A DNA stretch of 64,000 nucleotides, taken from NCBI RefSeq assembly GCF_030409905.1, contig NZ_JAUFQT010000002.1:930001-994000 (forward strand). Reading direction: 5' to 3'. This document shows, one piece after another, positions 28,011 through 37,077 of this stretch (positions are counted from its first letter, which is position 1; each line of letters begins with the position of its first letter). This DNA is from Echinicola jeungdonensis. Lineage in GTDB: Bacteria; Bacteroidota; Bacteroidia; Cytophagales; Cyclobacteriaceae. The translations under genes and the position numbers were made by a program. The notes under the pieces are model-generated. The model saw only the letters and a list, made by a program, of their open reading frames with translations, was not told the origin of the DNA and made no database searches.

Positions 28011-28640
28011 TTACTCTTTCAATTGGTTATAATACGCCGTGATCCTTAACAAATCCCCTCTTCTATCGTGGGAAAGCCTATTTTTGCGCATATATAGCTT
28101 GATTTCCTCGGACCGATCATCCATAAAGTCAAGTAGTTCTTTTTTCTTTTGGTTGTATTTAATAATCTGATCTTCAGATAGAAAATAAAAGTCAAAGGCC
28201 AGTTTGGTGGTGTTCATCATAGGGGGGCCATACATTGGGTGCATATACATGCTGTACATTCCCGTATTTCTCGTTTCATTGGTGATATATTCCCGGCAAA
28301 GCAGGGTAATATCTTCACCTTCCATCAAAAGTTCAAAGAAAATAGGAACCTTATAGTTTCCATTCATCGCATAAGGCAAACTATAAAAGGTCCGGATACC
28401 TCCATAATATTCATCAAAAATCTCAAAATAACGAATGGAAGAACTTCCATAAGTTTGGATGCTTCCATCCCTCATCTGGACAACATTGTTCTCCAGGTTA
28501 TATTTTAGTTTTCCTTCCAGCACATCCCCATTTTCCAAATACAATTTCCCTTCATGCCAAATTTGGGACGGAAAATCCTGCGCTTGAGATATTTGCAATC
28601 CCAGGAAAACAAAAAACAATAAATAAAACAGTCTTTTCAT
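28011..28640 (-). CDS. Secreted protein of unknown function
   Basis: A 209-residue protein with a clear signal peptide (1-20, cleavage after SQA) and no domain I can name. The mature N-terminus (GKLYLENGDVLEGKLKYNLENN) resembles short beta proteins of Bacteroidota that describe a cell-surface or periplasmic beta fold; a Met/Pro/Tyr-rich loop (MYSMYMHPMYGPPMMN) lies near residue 130 and the C-terminus is helical and basic. It is monocistronic with a strong terminator. The gene is likely real; no function is proposed. Confidence 0.72.
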   Translation of the reverse strand: MKRLFYLLFFVFLGLQISQAQDFPSQIWHEGKLYLENGDVLEGKLKYNLENNVVQMRDGSIQTYGSSSIRYFEIFDEYYGGIRTFYSLPYAMNGNYKVPIFFELLMEGEDITLLCREYITNETRNTGMYSMYMHPMYGPPMMNTTKLAFDFYFLSEDQIIKYNQKKKELLDFMDDRSEEIKLYMRKNRLSHDRRGDLLRITAYYNQLKE

Positions 28641-28993
28641 GATGCTCTCCTCTTATGTTACTATACAATAGTAACGTATTAATTGTAGTTTTAGTTAACC
28701 CTTTACAAAATTCCCAGGTAATCATTTTTAGTCCAAATAGAAATAAAATGAGGGATTATTTTGCATTTCGATAACCCTAAAACAAGTTTTTAAATTCCCA
28801 TTGGTAACAAAAGTCCATGTTAAGGCATAAAGCCGAACCAAGCTATACCAACAAACTAAATTCCAAGCCAAGGCTTCCACCTTACCTCAAAAAAACTATA
28901 AATATTTTACGGAAAAAATAATGTTCACCTGGAGCCAGGAAGCCAACGCTTCCAAAAAGTATCAAAAAAAGCCCCGAGTTTTCGGGGCTTTTT
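28641..28993. other. Spacer between the secreted hypothetical gene and ribBA
   Basis: No coding frame. It holds an inverted repeat near the left end and the ribBA terminator at the right end. In between I see only AT-rich sequence with no recognisable RNA or riboswitch. Confidence 0.55.
28656..28674. promoter_or_regulatory. Operator-like inverted repeat
   Basis: GTTACTA / TAGTAAC arms of 7 bp around a 5-nt centre, 16 nt upstream of the start codon of the secreted hypothetical gene. It could be a repressor site or a 5' UTR hairpin; no matching regulator is in the window. Confidence 0.25.
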
Positions 28994-28995
28994 TT
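28969..28995 (-). terminator. ribBA terminator
   Basis: Stem AAGCCCCGA / TCGGGGCTT (28969-28977 and 28982-28990) with A-run before and T-run after, so it can work in both directions. It directly abuts the ribBA stop codon. Confidence 0.88.
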
Positions 28996-30229
28996 ATTTC
29001 AATTTGTTAATTTCCTCTTTTAGAATTTGATGCCCCATCTTATCCCTTTTTGTGGTAAGGTATTTTTCATTGTGAGTGTTGGGGGAAATTTCCAGCGCCA
29101 CGGTATCTACAATCTCCAATCCATAGCCTAACAACCCTGCTCTTTTGGTGGGATTATTTGTCAGGAGTTTGATTTTGGAAACCCCAAGATCCCGGAGGAT
29201 TTGGGCTCCTACTCCATAATCTCTTTTATCCATCGGGAAACCAAGGGCCAAATTGGCCTGGACGGTATCCATTCCCTCCTCCTGGAGTTTGTAGGCCTTC
29301 AATTTATTGATCAGCCCGATTCCCCGGCCTTCCTGATTCATGTATAGGACCACACCTTTACCTTCCTTTTCCACCATTTCCATAGCCCTGTGCAACTGAG
29401 GCCCACAATCACATCGGCAGGAGCCAAAAATATCTCCCGTAATGCAGGAAGAGTGAACCCTTACCATAACTGGCTCTCCTTCTTTCCAATCTCCTTTTAC
29501 CAAGGCCATGTGGACTTCCTCGGTATTGGTCTGTCTGAAGGCTATTAGGTTAAAATCCCCCCATAAGGTAGGCATATCCACACCAATTTCCCTTTTGATC
29601 AGGGATTCATTTTTTAATCGGTAAGCAATCAGGTCCTTAATGCTCACCAGTTTGAGGTCAAATCTCTTGGCCACCTCAACTAAATCGGGAAGCCTTGCCA
29701 TCGTACCATCCTCATTCATGATTTCCACAAGCACTCCTGCAGGATAAAGGCCGGCCAATCTGGCCAAATCTATGGAAGCTTCGGTATGACCTGCACGCCT
29801 AAGCACACCACCTCTTTTGGCTTTTAATGGGAATATATGCCCTGGCTTACCCAGTTCATCAGGGTGAATATCATCATCTATTAAGGCCTGAATGGTTTTG
29901 GCACGATCACTGGCAGAAATCCCAGTGGTACAGCCATGCCCAATCAGGTCAACTGAAACGGTAAATGGGGTTTCATATGTAGCTGTATTTCGACCGACCA
30001 TCAACTCTAAACCTAACTGCTCACATCGATCTTCAATGATGGGAGCACAGATCAAGCCTCTTCCGTGGGTAGCCATAAAGTTGATAATTTCGGGGGTGAC
30101 TTTTTCTGCTGCACAGACAAAGTCCCCTTCATTTTCGCGGTCCTCATCATCTACTACGATGACCACTTCTCCATCTTTTATCGCTTCTATCGCCTCCTCA
30201 ATGGTGTCCAATTTTATTTCTTCAGCCAT
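28994..30229 (-). CDS. ribBA: Bifunctional DHBP synthase / GTP cyclohydrolase II
   Basis: A 411-residue enzyme of riboflavin synthesis. The N-terminal half (about 1-205, RibB) makes 3,4-dihydroxy-2-butanone 4-phosphate from ribulose 5-phosphate and shows [12 protein letters not shown] and HGRGLICAP. The C-terminal half (about 206-405, RibA) opens GTP; its zinc cysteines are intact in GSCRCDCG, and NQEGRGIGL and [11 protein letters not shown] are present. Both halves therefore look active. No FMN riboswitch is visible in the 82-nt upstream spacer. It lies 82 nt downstream of dnaG on the same strand. Confidence 0.96.
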   Translation of the reverse strand: MAEEIKLDTIEEAIEAIKDGEVVIVVDDEDRENEGDFVCAAEKVTPEIINFMATHGRGLICAPIIEDRCEQLGLELMVGRNTATYETPFTVSVDLIGHGCTTGISASDRAKTIQALIDDDIHPDELGKPGHIFPLKAKRGGVLRRAGHTEASIDLARLAGLYPAGVLVEIMNEDGTMARLPDLVEVAKRFDLKLVSIKDLIAYRLKNESLIKREIGVDMPTLWGDFNLIAFRQTNTEEVHMALVKGDWKEGEPVMVRVHSSCITGDIFGSCRCDCGPQLHRAMEMVEKEGKGVVLYMNQEGRGIGLINKLKAYKLQEEGMDTVQANLALGFPMDKRDYGVGAQILRDLGVSKIKLLTNNPTKRAGLLGYGLEIVDTVALEISPNTHNEKYLTTKRDKMGHQILKEEINKLK

Positions 30230-30258
30230 AGTGTTTTATTGAATGGTCAATTAGGTTG

Positions 30259-30266
30259 CAAAAATA
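30259..30266 (-). promoter_or_regulatory. Possible -7 element for ribBA
   Basis: On the minus strand the sequence TATTTTTG matches TAnnTTTG, about 30 nt before the ribBA start. No TTTG at the right -33 distance was found, so this is only a partial match. Confidence 0.35.
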
Positions 30267-30311
30267 CATCCTTTATTCTCTAAAACCGAATACAAGCAGT
30301 TTTAGTTTGAT

Positions 30312-32243
30312 TTATGTAGAGATCACCGTCCCCAATTGTCTGTCTATCTGAACCTGAAATTGTTTCAGTTCCATATAAACCTGCTGTAACTCTGGAATTT
30401 CCTCCTCTCCAGCAGATTTCATTTTTTGTATTGTTTCATCCAACATTTTTTTCAAAACCCTCCGCTTCAACCTCAAAATACCTGCATATAAAGTCTTGGG
30501 AAGATCATCTGTTTCCCTTTGCGTATAAATTTGATGTCTTTCCTCCCAATTTACCGACATTTCATGTTTTGGGGCAATCATATCAATTACCACCTTTTTT
30601 ATTTCAGAGTCTTCTAATTTCAAAAAATAGCCAGGCTCCGGCAATACCCCTTGCTTCAAAGCCTTCTTGTATAACTTTAATATCTTCTGGTTAACTGGGG
30701 TTTCAAATTTCAATTCATTGGTCTCCTGAAACAGGTACTCACAGACATGCAATTCATCAGAAACTTTTTCAAACCCATAATTGACCAATAACCTCAGCAT
30801 CTCCCGTTCCTGCAATGCCAATGCTTGTTTGGCGCCCCCCTCTTTTTTCCCCTCAGGCAATAGGTTTTCTACAGGTGTTGGGGAATCCACATTTTCCTGC
30901 TCTTTCTTTTTGAAATAAGCATCCTTTTGGGTTTTCAAAAGCAGCTTATTCAGCTCTGTCATGACAATCCCCTCTTCCACCTCAAGGAGTCTTGCAGATT
31001 CCTTGACATATTCGGTCCTGATCAGGGGATCGGGAATTTTGGAAATGCTCTGAACCACCTGCCTCACAATTTCCGCCCTTTTGATGGGGTCACCCGACGC
31101 ATCTTTGGCAAAAAGATCAATTTTAAAGGCTATAAAATCCCTTGCATGTTGACTAAGGTATTGCTGAAATTCCTTAGCCCCTACCTTCCTGCTATAACTG
31201 TCCGGATCCTCCCCTTCAGGAAAAACCACCGCTTTAACATTCAGTCCACCTTCCAGTAGCATGTCAATCCCCCTTAGGGAGGCTTTAATCCCTGCTGCAT
31301 CCCCATCATAAAGGACCGTTACATTGTCTGTAAACCGCTTGATCAGCTTGATTTGATTTTCAGTCAATGAAGTACCAGAAGAGGCCACCACATTTTCAAT
31401 GCCCGAAAGGTGCATGGATATCACATCGGTATATCCTTCCACCAGATAGCAGTTATCCTCATTTCGGATAGCTTGTTTGGCCTGATAAATTCCATAGAGG
31501 ACATCACTCTTGTGGTAAACCGCAGTTTCTGGGGAATTGATGTATTTAGGCTGTTTTTTATCCTGGGTCAGGATTCTTGCCCCAAAAGCAATTGGTTTGC
31601 CCGCCAGGTTGTGGATAGTAAATACCACCCTACCTCGGAACCGGTCATATTTCCTGGAGGATTCTCCCTCTTTTTGCAGAATCAATCCCCCTTTTAACAA
31701 AATCTCCTCGGAATGCCCAGCTGATTTTGCAGATTTAATCAAATGATCCCAACTGTCCAGGGCATAGCCAAGATCAAATTTTTCAATGATGTGCTGGTTG
31801 AAACCCCGCTCTTTAAAATAGCTTAGGCCAATTGATTTTCCTTCGTCTGACTGAAGGTTTTTTACAAATAGATCCCTTGCAAAAGCTTGGGCGATATAAA
31901 GACTTTCTTTTTCATTATAGGCTTGAATTTCCTCTGGAGTGGCAGCTTTTTCTTCCTCTATCTCAATACCGTATTTCTGGGCCAACTGTTTGATAGCCTC
32001 ATTAAACCCAATTCCTTCCACATCCATCACAAACTGAATGGAATCTCCAGACGCCCCACAGCCAAAGCATTTGTAAATCTGCTTGGCAGGTGAAACGGAA
32101 AAAGATGGGGTCTTTTCATTATGAAAAGGGCAACAGGCCCAAAGATTCTGTCCCTTTTTCTTTAAAGGCACATAATCATTCACTACCTCCTCAATATCAG
32201 CCCTTTCCCTGACCTTTTCTGTTGTGATTTTATTTAAAGCCAT
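30312..32243 (-). CDS. dnaG: DNA primase
   Basis: Replicative primase of 643 residues. The N-terminal zinc-binding domain has CCPFHNEKTPSFSV and the CFGCG pair; the catalytic core and TOPRIM region are seen in YLVEGYTDVI and LYDGDAAGI. The C-terminal third is the helicase-interaction region, which is poorly conserved. I use the ATG at 32241-32243 (MALNKITTEKV) and not the ATG at 32265-32267: the latter overlaps a -7 promoter element, and the shorter start fits the family N-terminus. It is divergent from mrp. Confidence 0.94.
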   Translation of the reverse strand: MALNKITTEKVRERADIEEVVNDYVPLKKKGQNLWACCPFHNEKTPSFSVSPAKQIYKCFGCGASGDSIQFVMDVEGIGFNEAIKQLAQKYGIEIEEEKAATPEEIQAYNEKESLYIAQAFARDLFVKNLQSDEGKSIGLSYFKERGFNQHIIEKFDLGYALDSWDHLIKSAKSAGHSEEILLKGGLILQKEGESSRKYDRFRGRVVFTIHNLAGKPIAFGARILTQDKKQPKYINSPETAVYHKSDVLYGIYQAKQAIRNEDNCYLVEGYTDVISMHLSGIENVVASSGTSLTENQIKLIKRFTDNVTVLYDGDAAGIKASLRGIDMLLEGGLNVKAVVFPEGEDPDSYSRKVGAKEFQQYLSQHARDFIAFKIDLFAKDASGDPIKRAEIVRQVVQSISKIPDPLIRTEYVKESARLLEVEEGIVMTELNKLLLKTQKDAYFKKKEQENVDSPTPVENLLPEGKKEGGAKQALALQEREMLRLLVNYGFEKVSDELHVCEYLFQETNELKFETPVNQKILKLYKKALKQGVLPEPGYFLKLEDSEIKKVVIDMIAPKHEMSVNWEERHQIYTQRETDDLPKTLYAGILRLKRRVLKKMLDETIQKMKSAGEEEIPELQQVYMELKQFQVQIDRQLGTVIST

Positions 32244-32264
32244 GTATGGATTTTGAAACGGTTT

Positions 32265-32272
32265 CAAAGATA
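32265..32272 (-). promoter_or_regulatory. Possible -7 element for dnaG
   Basis: TATCTTTG on the minus strand fits TAnnTTTG. Transcription would start near 32258, giving a leader of about 15 nt to the chosen dnaG ATG. The expected -33 TTTG is not at standard spacing. Confidence 0.4.
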
Positions 32273-32473
32273 AAAAATTATGGGTGGCAATTTAGATTGG
32301 AACAGAACTATTTGCCATATCCAAAAGTTATATGGTCAAACAAAAATTTCCTATTATCTTTCATCAATTGCCAAATTGCTTTTCACTTGGAAAAGAAAAG
32401 GAGGCAGATATTAGAGACAAGAGTTTTAAAAAGCATTAAATAAAGCTAAATTGCGCAAAAATTACATTTTGTA

Positions 32474-33568
32474 ATGATCATAACCAAAGAAAAGGTACTA
32501 AAGGCCCTATCTACTGTCGAAGACCCAGACCTGAAAAAAGACTTGGTCAGTCTTGGAATGATCCAAGATATGGTAGTGGAAGGCAATAAATTAAGTTTTA
32601 AGGTGGTATTGACTACCCCTGCCTGTCCCCTTAAAGAGCTGCTTAGGAGTCAATGTACAGAAGCCCTGGAAAAGGAACTTGGAGATGAGGTAGAATTGGA
32701 CATTAACATGACCTCCAATGTCACCACCGTGAGGGATGATTCCCCATTACTTCCTAAAGTAAAAAACATCATTGCCATAGCTTCCGGAAAGGGTGGCGTG
32801 GGTAAGTCCACTTGTGCATCCAACCTTGCAGTAGCACTTGCTGAATCCGGAGCTAAAGTTGGTTTGGTGGATGCGGATATTTCCGGACCATCCATTCCCA
32901 CTATGTTTAATGTGGAATCCGAACAGCCAGCAGTAAAACAGGAAGGTGGAAAAAATATCATTATCCCAATCGAACAATATGGAGTAAAATTGATGTCTAT
33001 TGGCTTCCTGACCCCTGCAGACAGTGCTGTGGTTTGGAGAGGCCCTATGGCAAGTTCTGCCCTAAAACAGTTTATCGGGGATGTGGAATGGGGGGAATTG
33101 GATTATCTTTTGATCGACCTTCCTCCTGGCACTTCTGATATCCATTTGACTATGGTACAGACCGTCCCTGTGACCGGAGCCATCATTGTAACTACTCCCC
33201 AAAAAGTAGCCATGGCCGATGCCACCAAAGGTTTGACCATGTTCCAACAGCCCCAAATAAACGTGCCCGTTTTAGGTGTTGTGGAAAATATGGCTTATTT
33301 TACACCTGAAGAGTTGCCGGACAACAAATACTATTTGTTTGGAAAAGACGGAGGGAAAACACTTTCAAAGAAATTTGATGTTCCCTTTTTAGGGGAAATC
33401 CCTATAGTGCAATCCATCCGCGAAAGCGGAGACAGTGGATATCCGGCATTTTATAAGAAAGGGGTTACCGAAAAAGCCTTTCACCATTTGGCAGAGGAAC
33501 TGGCCAGACAGGTCGCCATCAGAAATGCCGAAAAAAATAAAACAAAAATAGTACAGGTAAATTCCTAA
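32474..33568 (+). CDS. mrp: Mrp/ApbC-family iron-sulfur carrier ATPase
   Basis: A 364-residue P-loop ATPase of the Mrp/Nbp35 group, which binds and transfers Fe-S clusters. Residues 1-75 form a MIP18 (DUF59) domain with TTPACPL; the deviant Walker A GKGGVGKST lies near residue 105, with DADISGPS and LLIDLPPGTSD after it. The CxxC that bridges a cluster in bacterial ApbC dimers, expected after VENMAYF, is absent; the segment reads FTPEELPDNKYYLFG. The NifU-domain gene follows after 3 nt and is surely co-transcribed; its CxxC may supply the cluster site. Confidence 0.92.
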   Translation: MIITKEKVLKALSTVEDPDLKKDLVSLGMIQDMVVEGNKLSFKVVLTTPACPLKELLRSQCTEALEKELGDEVELDINMTSNVTTVRDDSPLLPKVKNIIAIASGKGGVGKSTCASNLAVALAESGAKVGLVDADISGPSIPTMFNVESEQPAVKQEGGKNIIIPIEQYGVKLMSIGFLTPADSAVVWRGPMASSALKQFIGDVEWGELDYLLIDLPPGTSDIHLTMVQTVPVTGAIIVTTPQKVAMADATKGLTMFQQPQINVPVLGVVENMAYFTPEELPDNKYYLFGKDGGKTLSKKFDVPFLGEIPIVQSIRESGDSGYPAFYKKGVTEKAFHHLAEELARQVAIRNAEKNKTKIVQVNS

Positions 33569-33571
33569 AAA

Positions 33572-33823
33572 ATGGAAATTGAATTGATTGAAAAAATAGA
33601 AAATGCATTGGACTCTATCAGGCCTTATTTGGAGGCCGATGGTGGCAATGTGAAAATTGTAGGCCTAAATGATGATATGGTCCTTCAATTGGAATTGACT
33701 GGTACCTGCAGCTCTTGCCCAATGTCCACCATGACCTTGAAAGCAGGAGTTGAAGAAGCGGTAAAAAAGGCAATTCCTGAAATTAAGAAGGTAGAAGCCA
33801 TCAATATCACCTTGGCCGAATAA
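33572..33823 (+). CDS. NifU C-terminal-domain protein (Nfu-like)
   Basis: An 83-residue stand-alone Nfu domain, a scaffold that carries a 4Fe-4S cluster between two subunits. The signature YLEADGGNVKIV and the cluster-binding TCSSCPMS are intact. It follows mrp by 3 nt, which links both to Fe-S cluster delivery. The metalloprotease gene begins 27 nt downstream and may be read through, but it belongs to another function. Confidence 0.92.
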   Translation: MEIELIEKIENALDSIRPYLEADGGNVKIVGLNDDMVLQLELTGTCSSCPMSTMTLKAGVEEAVKKAIPEIKKVEAINITLAE

Positions 33824-33850
33824 GTTGAACTGGTTTTTAATTAATTATCA

Positions 33851-36800
33851 ATGAAAAGGATAATGCTGATTTTAAGGATAAAGTTAGTTTTATCCTTTTT
33901 ATTTCTTTTTTTCAACTTCCCTCACCCCAGTCCTGCACAAACTTCCAGGATCTCACATTTTGAGCCTTTTCAAAACTCCATTCAAAATAATGGGGAAAAG
34001 TGTGCTATCCATTACATGGAAGAGAAGCAGGAAAAGGAATTGGGCATTTTGGGATCAAGGGAATATTTTGAAGCCTGGATGGAGGACCAGGTAGCCCTCA
34101 GAAAAGCCCGCCCTGAACTAAGGAAAGCAGCTACAGAGCCCAGAATAATCCCTGTTGTGGTCCACATCATCCACAATGGTACGGCCATTGGAGATGGAGC
34201 CAATATTCCTACGGGACAAATAGAAGCTCAAATTGAAATCCTAAATGAGGATTTTAGAAGGCTCAATGAAGATGCCACTAATACCCCTGAAGAATTTTTA
34301 CCGGTAGCAGCAGATGCCATGGTCCAGTTTGTTTTGGCTAAACAGGACCCAAGAGGTTTGCCCACCAATGGAATTAACCGTATAAAGGGCCCTCAGTCTA
34401 CTTATGTACCTAGTGATGGTGAAACCATTAGTCAAATGGCCTACTGGCCCGGAGAAGAGTATTTAAATATTTGGGTGGTTCCACTTGAAAATCCCTACAT
34501 TGGCTTTGCTTCTTTTCCGACTTCAGATTTGCCAGGGTTAAACTTTTCCCCCAGTACCAGGGAAACTGATGGGGTAACCATCGATTACAGGTACTTTGGT
34601 GCAGGAGGAAATGCTGCCTCCGCATCAAAAGGAAGAACCACTACCCATGAGGTAGGCCACTTTTTTGGCCTTCGCCATATTTGGGGTGACGGAGGTTGTG
34701 ATGTGGATGACTTTGTGGAAGACACCCCTACTCAAAACCAATCCAACAACAGCTGCAGGACCACACCAAGGATCAGTTGTGATACCCGGGATATGGTTGA
34801 GAATTTTATGGATTACACCCCAGACCAATGCATGAATTTATTTACCGAGGGACAGGTGGTTCGGATGGATGTGGTTTTGACGGAAAGCCCAAGAAGAGCC
34901 TCCCTGGTAAATGGAAGAGCCACCCAGGAGCCGGATATTTCTGATTTTGACCTTGGTTTGGAGAAAATCCTGGTGCCACAGGATTTTATCTGTTCTCCCA
35001 ATGTCACCCCACAAATTATTGTCTTCAATGCGGGAAAAAATCATTTAAGTTCCACAACCCTTAAAATCCAGCTAGATGGTCAAGTTTTAGAAGAAAAAAC
35101 TTTTGAGGTTGATTTGGAATTAGGTGAATTGGACACCTTGACTTTTGCCCCTATTAATTTAGATCCTGTGGATAATGATTTTGATGTCCAAGTTCTGGAA
35201 ATCAATGGAATTCAGGACAACAATACCGATAATAATAGCTTAAGCTCTGCCCCCTTTATCCAGCCCACCATTACAGCTCCATACGAGTACGGGCCTTCTG
35301 ACTTTGAAGAGCTATGGACCCTCAAAAACGAGGATGATGCCACCACCTGGACCACTTCAGAAACTATTTTGGGTGGCAGCTCACAACAGTTGATCAGCAT
35401 CAACAACTTCAATTATGAAAGCCAGGGCCAATTGGATTATTTTATCAGCCCACAAATTAACTTATCCGGAACACCGGAAGCACAATTGGTTTTTGACATG
35501 GCACATGCCCAATATCCCGGTGAAGATTTTAATGACAGGTTGGTTGTGGCCATTTCCACTGATTGTGGAAATACCTTTGATATATTAACTGCTCCATACG
35601 ATAAAAAGGGAGACGAATTAAGCACTGTACCCAGCTCCTCGGATGAGTTTATACCCAATACATCTTCCCAGTTTAGGACAGAGGTGGTAAATCTGGCACC
35701 CTATTCCGAATTGGGTAATATCCGCATAGCCTTTATCAGCATCAATGGTTACGGTAATAATATTTTCCTTAAGGATATTTCTTTGAGGGCTTCTGAAGAA
35801 TTTAGGTATGACCTGGAATTGGAAAGGGTAGTCAGCCCCTCACCAATCACCGACGGCAGCCAGCAGAGTGAAAGGTTGTTATTGACCAATACGGGGAATT
35901 TGACGATAAACTCCTTTCTGATGGACCGTAAGGTAAATAACCGGGCAAAAGAAACTTTAATTTCTACCGGAGAACAGATCGCCCCAGGTGAATCCGTCAT
36001 TATTGACTTGGAAAATGCCCTGGAAAATGGCACCAATGAAATGGAATACCGGGTATTTTCCCCCAATTTTGACCAAAACGGTGAAAAGGGAAATACCCTC
36101 CAAAGATACTTTATCCAAGATGATCAAGATCTTCAAATCCCCTGGAGGCAAGACTTTGACCATTCCTTTTCCTTAGAACCATGGCATACCATCAATCCGG
36201 AAAATGGAAATATCTCCTGGGAATTGATAGCCAAAGACAATGGTGAAATAGGTGATAACATTGCCAACCTCCGCAATCAAATGAAAGATAATAGTTATTG
36301 GATTGGTAGCCCTGTGATGGATTGGAGTGGAATAAGTAAAGCCAGCATCTTCTTTGATCTGGCAGCAAGTGGGGTTGAAGAAGTTACCAGGTTAAAAATA
36401 ATGTTAAGCCTGGACGGTGGTGTAACCTTTGATCAGGAAGTTGCAGTTTTCCAAGGGGTGGAACTCAATACAATTTCGGGCAGCACCCCTGTTGATCCCA
36501 ATGTACCTGAATCTTTCCGCAGGGAATTTGTGGACCTTTCTGAATATGCCAATGGTGAAAGTAAAAAAGTCCGCTTGGCATTTGTGGTAGAACAAGGCAG
36601 CCAGGCAGAAAACCCTGTTTATTTGGATAATATTGAATTCTTCCTGGGCAATAATCCCGATCCAGTTTACCCAGGTGCTGGTCAAGCCTCCCTCTACCCC
36701 AACCCAGCAACGGATTTGTTTCATATTGCATTTAATCTCGGGTCTTTTGAGGATGTTCAAATCCAAATTGCCAGTTTGACCGGCCAGGTAGTCCACGATG

Positions 36801-36925
36801 TCACCTACCCCAATACTCTAAATCAAACTTATAGTTTTCATACTTCCCTGTATTCCCCAGGAGTATTTGTAATTAAAATCAACAGTGAAACTATCAGTTC
36901 GACCCAAAGGTTAATCATTCAGTAA
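33851..36925 (+). CDS. Secreted M43 (pappalysin-like) metalloprotease with T9SS type A domain
   Basis: A 1024-residue secreted protease. Order: signal peptide (1-29, ending SPAQ), pro-region with the EEKQEKELG segment, catalytic M43 domain (about 100-340) with the zinc motif HEVGHFFGLRHIWGD and the later Met-turn region ENFMDYTPDQCM, then Ig-like and MAM-like beta domains (about 345-930, with repeated EDFNDRLVVAIS-type segments), and a type A sorting domain at the end (LYPNPATDLFHI ... GVFVIKI). It should be exported by T9SS and either released or anchored. Substrates are unknown. Confidence 0.93.
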   Translation: MKRIMLILRIKLVLSFLFLFFNFPHPSPAQTSRISHFEPFQNSIQNNGEKCAIHYMEEKQEKELGILGSREYFEAWMEDQVALRKARPELRKAATEPRIIPVVVHIIHNGTAIGDGANIPTGQIEAQIEILNEDFRRLNEDATNTPEEFLPVAADAMVQFVLAKQDPRGLPTNGINRIKGPQSTYVPSDGETISQMAYWPGEEYLNIWVVPLENPYIGFASFPTSDLPGLNFSPSTRETDGVTIDYRYFGAGGNAASASKGRTTTHEVGHFFGLRHIWGDGGCDVDDFVEDTPTQNQSNNSCRTTPRISCDTRDMVENFMDYTPDQCMNLFTEGQVVRMDVVLTESPRRASLVNGRATQEPDISDFDLGLEKILVPQDFICSPNVTPQIIVFNAGKNHLSSTTLKIQLDGQVLEEKTFEVDLELGELDTLTFAPINLDPVDNDFDVQVLEINGIQDNNTDNNSLSSAPFIQPTITAPYEYGPSDFEELWTLKNEDDATTWTTSETILGGSSQQLISINNFNYESQGQLDYFISPQINLSGTPEAQLVFDMAHAQYPGEDFNDRLVVAISTDCGNTFDILTAPYDKKGDELSTVPSSSDEFIPNTSSQFRTEVVNLAPYSELGNIRIAFISINGYGNNIFLKDISLRASEEFRYDLELERVVSPSPITDGSQQSERLLLTNTGNLTINSFLMDRKVNNRAKETLISTGEQIAPGESVIIDLENALENGTNEMEYRVFSPNFDQNGEKGNTLQRYFIQDDQDLQIPWRQDFDHSFSLEPWHTINPENGNISWELIAKDNGEIGDNIANLRNQMKDNSYWIGSPVMDWSGISKASIFFDLAASGVEEVTRLKIMLSLDGGVTFDQEVAVFQGVELNTISGSTPVDPNVPESFRREFVDLSEYANGESKKVRLAFVVEQGSQAENPVYLDNIEFFLGNNPDPVYPGAGQASLYPNPATDLFHIAFNLGSFEDVQIQIASLTGQVVHDVTYPNTLNQTYSFHTSLYSPGVFVIKINSETISSTQRLIIQ

Positions 36926-36928
36926 AAT

Positions 36929-36997
36929 AATTATAGTCCAACCATGGAATATTGAAGTTCGTATCAATAATTGGCACACTTCTTATGGACTATAATT
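36929..36997. repeat. Long-loop inverted repeat after the M43 gene
   Basis: Two perfect 12-bp arms (36929-36940 AATTATAGTCCA; 36986-36997 its complement) around a 45-nt loop, starting about 4 nt after the stop codon. There is no long T-run. It may act as a weak terminator or mRNA-end structure. Confidence 0.5.
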
Positions 36998-37038
36998 TTA
37001 ATTGGAAAATAAGATTCCCGGAAGTAAAATTTTACAAT

Positions 37039-37046
37039 TAACTTTG
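37039..37046 (+). promoter_or_regulatory. Possible -7 element for the PASTA operon
   Basis: TAACTTTG matches TAnnTTTG, 31 nt before the PASTA gene start. A -33 TTTG is not at the usual distance. Confidence 0.35.
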
Positions 37047-37077
37047 CGGGAGCGTAATGTAAATTATAAGGCAGTAA

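Noticed and set aside
30230..30311. FMN riboswitch upstream of ribBA
   Set aside because: The spacer is only 82 nt and shows none of the conserved RFN elements.
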